From the NCBI GenBank assembly GCA_018239705.1, contig JAFEGS010000631.1, forward strand, positions 1-7,056: a DNA stretch of 7,056 bases. The letters are read 5' to 3'. Origin of the DNA: Verrucomicrobiota bacterium. Its GTDB lineage: Bacteria > Chlamydiota > Chlamydiia > Chlamydiales > FEN-1388. Shown here piece after piece: positions 1-4,892 of the stretch. The notes under the pieces were generated by a model that did not search any database, was not told the origin of the DNA, and saw only the letters and a list, made by a program, of their open reading frames with translations. The position numbers and the translations under genes were made by a program. The stretch's first letter is position 1; each line of letters begins with the position of its first letter.

Positions 1-294
1 GAGCTGAAAGCCCATATAGAGGAGCAAAGAGAGAAAAATCAGCAGATCCGCCTAGAAATTGCCGAATATCCTGATTTAAACATCCGTCAGACTCGCATTA
101 TACATCACCTGCTTGCCCATCCACACGATATTTTGACGATCAAAATGCATCAAAACATCAACCACGTTGCCTACCAAACAGCAAGAACTGATTTACTGGA
201 ACTAGAAGCAAAAGGCTGGCTCACATCACGCAAAAAAGGCAAAACGTTTTATTTTCTGCCGCATGAGAATCTATGGGAGAGAGTCAGAAAATAG
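1..294 (+). CDS. Fic family protein, C-terminal fragment (5' end outside window)
   Basis: Frame 1 is open from the first base to a TAG at 292-294, giving 97 residues with no start in view. The fragment begins with a charged helix. A winged-helix segment follows, starting near LNIRQTRIIHHLLAHP and continuing through TARTDLLELEAKGWL to a GKTFYFLP wing. This order (an 'LN.RQ' helix, 'TARTDL..L...G.L', then a 'GK.F.F' strand) is typical of the C-terminal tail that follows the catalytic domain in many Fic proteins. Fic domains usually transfer AMP or a related nucleotide from a nucleotide substrate to a hydroxyl on a target protein. The catalytic HPFxxGNGR motif would lie upstream and is not visible, so activity cannot be judged. 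The alternative is an unrelated winged-helix regulator. The gene converges on the PP2C-like gene, with 44 bases between the two stops. Confidence 0.75.
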   Translation, partial: ELKAHIEEQREKNQQIRLEIAEYPDLNIRQTRIIHHLLAHPHDILTIKMHQNINHVAYQTARTDLLELEAKGWLTSRKKGKTFYFLPHENLWERVRK

Positions 295-338
295 CATATT
301 CATAAACAGAAGATACTACTTCTAAAATGAAAAATTAA
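295..338. other. Convergent intergenic gap between the Fic and PP2C-like genes
   Basis: These 44 AT-rich bases separate two convergent stop codons. The only structure seen is a weak 5-bp stem (AGAAG at 308-312 with CTTCT at 319-323) and no adjoining T-run, so a terminator cannot be claimed here. Confidence 0.5.
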
Positions 339-2411
339 TTAACCTATTTTCGTGGATGTAAGGCACTGATCGTCATATCTCAAAGCGCTTTTGATATCAT
401 GAAGTTTAATATTTTTGGTGTTTCCGGAGAGTGCACACATGCCATTTTTTGCACTCGCTTCTTCAGGAAGGCTCTCTATACTTCTCTCAAAGGATTTAAT
501 TTGTGCCATTTGATCATCTGACAATGGTCCTTTGAGGGAAGCCAATACGTCTAGTTCATCGGCTGTTAACTCTTGATTGAGGGCCATTTTAGCATGAAAC
601 TTCGCAAGCCCCTCGATAATCTGTTTTACATTGAAAAGGGTCGGTTCTTTTTCCGATAGTATCGCAGCCCATCCAGTCTCAGCCTCTGGCTCCTTGAGCT
701 TCTTTTTCTCTGAGGCAGCCAATTTATCATAATCCTCTCTTTTCTTCTTCCACTCTTGTGCCTTCGCCTTAAAGGCCGATAATTCCTCTTCAGGTACACC
801 TAAGTTATTTGCAATATTATTTATAATTTCTTCTTTTGGCATTTTTAACTGTATCTCTTTATAGTCATTTTCTCTTAGATTTCCTTGAAAATTGCTTTTA
901 TGTTTGGCGTGAAAATTCTCGAATTTTTTATTGAGGGTCTCTGTAGTCTTTTCTGTAGTCAATCTCACAACATCTGAAATATCTTCTCTATATTCCTTTG
1001 AACGCAGTGTTCGTACATACTCATTTTTAAAAGATCCATCAGCCTTTTCAATAATAAAATTTCCAATTTCCTCTCTCAGCTTGTTACGATCTTCGTTTTT
1101 GTTTAAAATTTCTTTAAATTCATTGATAGTTATATAATCACCTATTCCATCAGAATAGGTAAATACTTCATCACCCTCTTCAATTTCAATGGCATCTATT
1201 TCTCTCTGATCATCTTTCCATTCCTCATGACCTATCCCAATGTCTTTTTTTGGTTGTTCGATAGTTCTGGTATCAAATGAGCCATCCTTTTTTCTAATCA
1301 GCAAGGTGCAATCAGAAGCACTTGCAGTCAGTAAGAACAGCTTTGGACCACTTTCAGTCTGTATTTTTACTATTTGCGTTAAGGCAAACGGCATTTGCCA
1401 GCCCTGGCCTAAATTGACTCTAAAAGCATCTGTTGTATCCTCTGTCGGCCTCTGTAGATCTTTTTTACTTTGCTGGGATATTCGTCCCTCTAAGCTATGG
1501 ATTTGCGTTTGCATCCACGTTTTCCACTGATCAATGTCTTTACATTCAGAGCATGCTTGCAAATAGTTAGAAGAATAGTCTGCAAAAAATGGATCGAAGA
1601 TAGCATCCATTGCCTCTCGCGTCTGCGGGTCATTATGGCCGGGACCATCAGCAATGAGACTCGAAGGTCCTTCTATAAAACTTTTGTCGCAATTGGCTTT
1701 TGGTCCTTTGTCTTTGGGGCTGCCAGCGTAGGTGCAGCCCACATCAGTTGTAGTCTCTTTAATAGGAGGAAGAGCGTCTAGTGTAGCTACTAATTTTTCA
1801 ATTTTTGGGATTTCAGTAATGAGTCTATCAGCAAACTCAGGTGGCAGTTTGTTGAATTGTGCTCTAGCACTCTCCGGCAAATGCTGATTGATATAGAGTT
1901 GTTTCAGTCTCTCAACAGTTTTTCTTGCTTGAGCCTGCGATTCCGGCGTAGCCCCATTTTTTGCTTCGGAGGCAACATCTTTAATAATTTTGATTTGGGC
2001 TTCAGGAGATTTTTTTTCAAAAAACTTTCTTTCTGCTGTGTCGAACAATTCCGTAGCATCGGGTGATCGCGCTCGTAACGCTTCGCCCTCTATTCCTGCT
2101 TTTACCATAGCTTTTACAGCAATGTGTATGACTTTTATAACGCCTGTATTTACTTTTTTCTCATTTTCCTCTGCGATCTGTGTAAGAATTTCCTTTGCTG
2201 TAGTGCCTGTGGCATAATGTGCCTCTACACCTGCCCATTTAAAGCTTTCACGGAACATTTTTTGCAGCGTGTTATCAATTTTTATTTCTTTCACACCGCT
2301 TTTCTCTTCAATCCGAATGTGGCGACCCCATTTACTCACATCAATTTTGCTGAGATCATAGTTCTTCCCGGCGCTATCAGAAGGTTGCTGTTGAGTTTTG
2401 CTTACTGACAC
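339..2411 (-). CDS. PP2C-like serine/threonine phosphatase with N-terminal extension and large insertion
   Basis: The protein has 690 residues, against roughly 250 for a plain PP2C domain. Recognisable PP2C landmarks occur in order: KANCDKSFI at 238-246 (the usual N-E/Q-D position), IADGPGHN at 253-260 (like the ADGxGGH metal loop, D255), SDCTLLI at 366-372 (the GDSR strand), GDEVFTYSDGIGD at 413-425 (metal residue D421), and YDDQCLTSTKI at 679-689 (the closing DDxT strand, D680). PP2C enzymes are metal-dependent and remove phosphate from Ser/Thr. Residues 1-215 are mostly helical and unrecognised. Residues about 430-670 are charged, helical and partly coiled-coil-like, and they separate the last two motifs, which are normally close together. 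No signal peptide or membrane segment is seen. The start is GTG, supported by AGGAGG five bases upstream. The protein could be an effector or a lineage-specific regulator; substrate and activity are unknown. I am fairly sure of the fold and less sure of catalysis. Confidence 0.72.
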   Translation of the reverse strand: MSVSKTQQQPSDSAGKNYDLSKIDVSKWGRHIRIEEKSGVKEIKIDNTLQKMFRESFKWAGVEAHYATGTTAKEILTQIAEENEKKVNTGVIKVIHIAVKAMVKAGIEGEALRARSPDATELFDTAERKFFEKKSPEAQIKIIKDVASEAKNGATPESQAQARKTVERLKQLYINQHLPESARAQFNKLPPEFADRLITEIPKIEKLVATLDALPPIKETTTDVGCTYAGSPKDKGPKANCDKSFIEGPSSLIADGPGHNDPQTREAMDAIFDPFFADYSSNYLQACSECKDIDQWKTWMQTQIHSLEGRISQQSKKDLQRPTEDTTDAFRVNLGQGWQMPFALTQIVKIQTESGPKLFLLTASASDCTLLIRKKDGSFDTRTIEQPKKDIGIGHEEWKDDQREIDAIEIEEGDEVFTYSDGIGDYITINEFKEILNKNEDRNKLREEIGNFIIEKADGSFKNEYVRTLRSKEYREDISDVVRLTTEKTTETLNKKFENFHAKHKSNFQGNLRENDYKEIQLKMPKEEIINNIANNLGVPEEELSAFKAKAQEWKKKREDYDKLAASEKKKLKEPEAETGWAAILSEKEPTLFNVKQIIEGLAKFHAKMALNQELTADELDVLASLKGPLSDDQMAQIKSFERSIESLPEEASAKNGMCALSGNTKNIKLHDIKSALRYDDQCLTSTKIG

Positions 2412-2416
2412 GGGTG

Positions 2417-2422
2417 CCTCCT
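2417..2422 (-). promoter_or_regulatory. Ribosome binding site of the PP2C-like gene
   Basis: A perfect AGGAGG on the minus strand lies five bases before the GTG at 2409-2411. It decides the start: GTG is used although no ATG is available at that position, and the next methionine is at residue 51, too far from any such site. Confidence 0.8.
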
Positions 2423-2445
2423 TTTTTTTGCTGCTCCTTCTTTAG

Positions 2446-2474
2446 ATTATATATAATAAAAAATTAAATCGATA
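2446..2474 (-). promoter_or_regulatory. Possible promoter of the PP2C-like gene
   Basis: The minus strand carries TATAAT (complement of 2446-2451) inside a self-complementary ATTATATATAAT at 2446-2457. It is preceded by a very AT-rich spacer. The hexamer 17 bases upstream (TATCGA) is a poor -35 match. A start near 2439 would give a leader of about 28 bases that includes the AGGAGG site. Because the -10 core is palindromic it could also read to the right, where no gene follows. The -10 match is seen directly; promoter function is inferred. Confidence 0.35.
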
Positions 2475-2482
2475 GAAAAATA

Positions 2483-2576
2483 GGGTATTTGTGACTTGGT
2501 ATGAAAAGCATCATGAAAAATGCAACCAAGCTTGCAAAATTTGGTCGAAATTTTGCGCGATGAGGGACAAATACCC
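2483..2576. repeat. Nested short inverted repeats, possible three-way junction
   Basis: GGGTATTTGT at 2483-2492 is the exact inverse of ACAAATACCC at 2567-2576. Inside lie two further perfect pairs: CTTGGT at 2495-2500 with ACCAAG at 2525-2530, and GCAAAATTT at 2534-2542 with AAATTTTGC at 2548-2556 (5-base loop). GCAT 2508-2511 and ATGC 2520-2523 can pair within the first branch. Together these fold as an outer stem bearing two side hairpins. It could be a small structured RNA, a protein-binding site upstream of the PP2C-like gene, or a tiny terminal-inverted-repeat element. No target duplication is visible in the flanking bases, and no known family is recognised. Confidence 0.5.
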
Positions 2577-2627
2577 AGGAAGAGATCTAGTTTCAGAGGA
2601 GCCGAAAGGCTATGGAATGTGGGGTTG

Positions 2628-2830
2628 AAAAAACGACAAACGACCAAAACGACAAAGGACACAAACGACGAAAAGGACGAAAACGACTTAAACGACAAAC
2701 AACGACAGAAACGACACAAACGACAAGCCAGGGGTCCTTTTGGTCGTTTTGGTCCTTTTATGTCGTTGTAGTCGTTTTCGTCCTTTTCGTCGTTTGTGTC
2801 CTTTGTCGTTTTGGTCGTTTTGGTCTTTTT
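2628..2830. repeat. Giant hairpin: inverted arrays of 9-base units, possible operon terminator
   Basis: Bases 2638-2688 are the exact reverse complement of 2770-2820 (51 bp). Pairing continues outward with small bulges to 2628 and 2830. It also continues inward in register (26 of 36 positions) to a 9-base loop at 2725-2733. Each arm is a tandem series of mostly 9-base units, reading like (N)AAAACGAC or (N)AAAAGGAC on the left and GTCGTTTTG or GTCCTTTTG on the right. The left arm is almost free of T and the right arm almost free of A. On the minus strand the element starts at the hydrolase stop codon (2829-2831) and ends in six T (complement of 2628-2633), the layout of an intrinsic terminator. 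On the plus strand it ends in five T (2826-2830), so it could work in both directions. The complementarity is seen directly; the terminator role is inferred. Confidence 0.85.
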
Positions 2831-3971
2831 ATGCCAAGACCTGCCTGATCGCCGCATAGAGCTCTTCTCTCTCTTGCATTGAAAGCGGTCTTGTATGGGG
2901 ATCTCTCACGGCTTGAGCCTCTCTCTCATACTCTCTATCGTTCATCTCGATCCTGGTGATCGAGCGGAGCTGCAGCGAGGGTTTTGCTTCATCGACAGCA
3001 GTTCCAAAAGAGATGGCAGGGGGAATAAGGCCATCCTGTTTGTTATCTACGATAATCAGATGCCCTTTAAGCTTGGTAAGTACTGCTTCCGGATGGAGCC
3101 TCCAGCCATATTCATGGGCAATAGGGGCACATTTTGGTCCAAGAAGCGGTATATCTTTGGTAACGTGTGCTATGACAGCAGCGAGGCTTCTAAAGCCTGT
3201 TTCGCTGCCTACGTTGACGCTGATATTTTCATCTTCTAAAAGGCCCGCTATCTCTGCGGCAACGCCGGCGCCAAGCGATTTTCCATAGAGCAAGATCTTA
3301 CGTGGGGAGACGCCTTGCAAGAGTATATTTCGTACTTGCATCGCTCCATCATCGATAAGGGCCTTGTCCGTGAGGGGAAATTGTGTATTTCCTCCTGTGC
3401 CTCTATAGTTGTAGCAGAAGATATCGACTCCGGTGTGCCGATGCACCTCGAGCAGCTCATAGACGCGCTGCTCCCAAAAGCCATTGTTCCCAAGAAAGTA
3501 GAAGAGGGTCTTTCTTTCGGGATTGACCTCTTTGCTATGGGCAAATGCGATTCCCTGAATAGTGCCCAGCTGGATAATATCGCAAGTTCCTGGCCATTTT
3601 TGATTCACCTCTGCAATGTCTACCTTTGCTAATCGCCGCATCATCTCAATCTGGCCGTTTGATAACGAGGCAAGAGAGGGGAGGACAAAGAGAGCAACTG
3701 TGCTGGAAGCAGCATCAGAGCACTCTGTTTCGATGCTCTTTTGTATGCGGGAGAGCGTCGCTTCGATGATAGTCGACTGTTCAGTTATTTTGGGCTCGAC
3801 CTTCTCTTTCCAGCAGGTAAAGACGCTATCAATATTTTGTTTTAGATGACCCAGCTGCTGTTGTATACACGCTGTGATAGGATTGATGATTTTTTCAGGC
3901 TTCATAAAGTGGGAACAGGCGGCGTGAGCAAACTCACCAAAGGTTCCGATAATTGCCATGCATGGATCCAT
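2829..3971 (-). CDS. Alpha/beta hydrolase, resembling chlamydial CHLPS/DUF818 proteins
   Basis: The protein has 380 residues. The C-terminal two thirds look like an alpha/beta hydrolase: a strand and turn FYFLGNNGFWEQR (157-169) at the oxyanion-hole position, FCYNYRGTGGN (185-195), the nucleophile elbow YGKSLGAG (229-236) with S232, an acid candidate D313 in VDNKQDGLIPP, and a histidine candidate H359 in DPHTRP. A serine hydrolase triad is therefore plausible. The substrate is unknown. The N-terminal 120 residues are helical and unrecognised, with a mildly hydrophobic stretch at 89-103 and no signal peptide. The overall plan recalls the DUF818 (CHLPS 43 kDa) family of Chlamydiae; this is a recollection of family features, not a search. 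ATG at 3969-3971 follows AAGGTG (3976-3981) by four bases. The gene lies eight bases after the upstream gene and is probably cotranscribed with it. The giant hairpin begins at its stop codon. Confidence 0.75.
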   Translation of the reverse strand: MDPCMAIIGTFGEFAHAACSHFMKPEKIINPITACIQQQLGHLKQNIDSVFTCWKEKVEPKITEQSTIIEATLSRIQKSIETECSDAASSTVALFVLPSLASLSNGQIEMMRRLAKVDIAEVNQKWPGTCDIIQLGTIQGIAFAHSKEVNPERKTLFYFLGNNGFWEQRVYELLEVHRHTGVDIFCYNYRGTGGNTQFPLTDKALIDDGAMQVRNILLQGVSPRKILLYGKSLGAGVAAEIAGLLEDENISVNVGSETGFRSLAAVIAHVTKDIPLLGPKCAPIAHEYGWRLHPEAVLTKLKGHLIIVDNKQDGLIPPAISFGTAVDEAKPSLQLRSITRIEMNDREYEREAQAVRDPHTRPLSMQEREELYAAIRQVLA

Positions 3972-3979
3972 ATTACACC

Positions 3980-4891
3980 TTATTTAGGGGTTTTAAGAGC
4001 GGCTGCCGTATCGGTGACAGGCGACCATCCCATACTTTGAATACGATTACTATTAAGGACCTGTCTTGGGACTACATCAAACTCCGTAGCATCAAAAATC
4101 AGCTCACCCTTGTGTCCGCTACCTTTGTAGAGAAAGTTTGCAATCTGATGCATACTTGTCTCTCGGCCGGTACCAATATTCATGATTTCGTACTCTACCT
4201 CATGTCTGAGCAGAAAGACCACGGCAGAGGCGAGGTCGCTGATGTGGAGAAGCTCATATTTTGCCTTTCCATCGTTGGAAATCAAGACAAATTCTCTGGT
4301 TATCTGCTTCGCCTGAGCGATACGGCCAAGAACTTCTGTTACCGGGTTGTGTAGCTTTTGCTCAAGTGGCGTTTTGGCATCAAACAGAAAGGGGTGGGGA
4401 CAGGTGATAAAACGAGGCTCTTTTTGGTCATTATACTCGTGGCATAGCTGCAACGCTGCCAGTTTGGCAATTGCATAGGGATCTTTTTGCTCTTCAACTT
4501 TGAGGCTAGTAAGCTCATCTTCTTTGTGTGGCGATTTTTGCCCCACTGGATAGATAGCAAAAGAGGAGAGAAGGAGGCACTTTTTCACGCCCTGTCTGTA
4601 TGCTTCGTGAAGCGTCTGCGTGTCGATAAGGAGCGTCCTCGACATGTCGGCCTCATCTGTGCCGTCGACAATCACATATTCCGGCTTTTCTCTTTCAAAG
4701 AGCGTCCTGATCTGTTTTGAGTCGTAGCAGGGCTCTGCAACGACGTTTGTGAAGCCCTCTGCCTGTAGCTTGTGGACGATGGCCTTGCGAGTTGTATCGC
4801 AAGGCATCACCACACACACTTTTGCATGTTCATCAATACCCGCACACAGCGTGCTGCAAGCGAGAAGACACAGGATGAATAAGGCCCTCAT
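3980..4891 (-). CDS. Exported, degenerate GDP-L-fucose-synthase-like SDR protein
   Basis: The protein has 303 residues from ATG at 4889-4891, one base after the nrdA stop, which suggests translational coupling. A GTG at 4907-4909 would add six residues and overlap nrdA; neither start has a clear ribosome site. The body resembles extended-SDR GDP-L-fucose synthase (Fcl/WcaG): KEDELTSL, DPYAIAKLAALQLCHEYN, LLHISDLA, NIGTG and VPRQVLNSNRIQSMGW. In E. coli the enzyme reduces and epimerises GDP-4-keto-6-deoxymannose with NADPH in the cytoplasm. Here the S/Y/K set is kept (S110, Y139, K143, same spacing). The GxxGxxG nucleotide loop is replaced by MPCDTTRKAI, and the positions of the epimerase Cys and His appear to be Ala112 and Leu176. 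The protein also begins with a signal-like MRALFILCLLACSTLCAG, including a possible LLAC lipobox. It is likely a repurposed or inactive relative; calling it fucose synthase outright would overreach. Confidence 0.7.
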   Translation of the reverse strand: MRALFILCLLACSTLCAGIDEHAKVCVVMPCDTTRKAIVHKLQAEGFTNVVAEPCYDSKQIRTLFEREKPEYVIVDGTDEADMSRTLLIDTQTLHEAYRQGVKKCLLLSSFAIYPVGQKSPHKEDELTSLKVEEQKDPYAIAKLAALQLCHEYNDQKEPRFITCPHPFLFDAKTPLEQKLHNPVTEVLGRIAQAKQITREFVLISNDGKAKYELLHISDLASAVVFLLRHEVEYEIMNIGTGRETSMHQIANFLYKGSGHKGELIFDATEFDVVPRQVLNSNRIQSMGWSPVTDTAAALKTPK

Positions 4892-4892
4892 C

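Noticed and set aside
2527..2534. Palindrome CAAGCTTG as an operator
   Set aside because: An 8-base palindrome is expected by chance and overlaps longer inverted repeats that explain the region better.
2628..2830. CRISPR array
   Set aside because: The 9-base units are contiguous with no unique spacers, and the two halves are in opposite orientation.
2628..2830. Retron-type msr/msd or other reverse-transcriptase-linked RNA
   Set aside because: A long hairpin alone is not enough; no reverse transcriptase is encoded in the window.
2447..2857. Minus-strand reading frame of 136 codons, and plus-strand frames at 2520-2771 and 2612-2848, with TTK/NDK/DEN-like repeats
   Set aside because: They exist because the hairpin arms lack T on one strand and A on the other, so stop codons cannot occur, and the 9-base unit keeps frame. 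There is no ribosome site, the frames mirror one another across the palindrome, and one overlaps the hydrolase 3' end.
3248..3544. Minus-strand frame inside the hydrolase gene, and many similar frames inside nrdA and the PP2C-like gene on both strands
   Set aside because: They overlap well-supported genes in other frames, lack recognisable domains and have no ribosome sites of their own.
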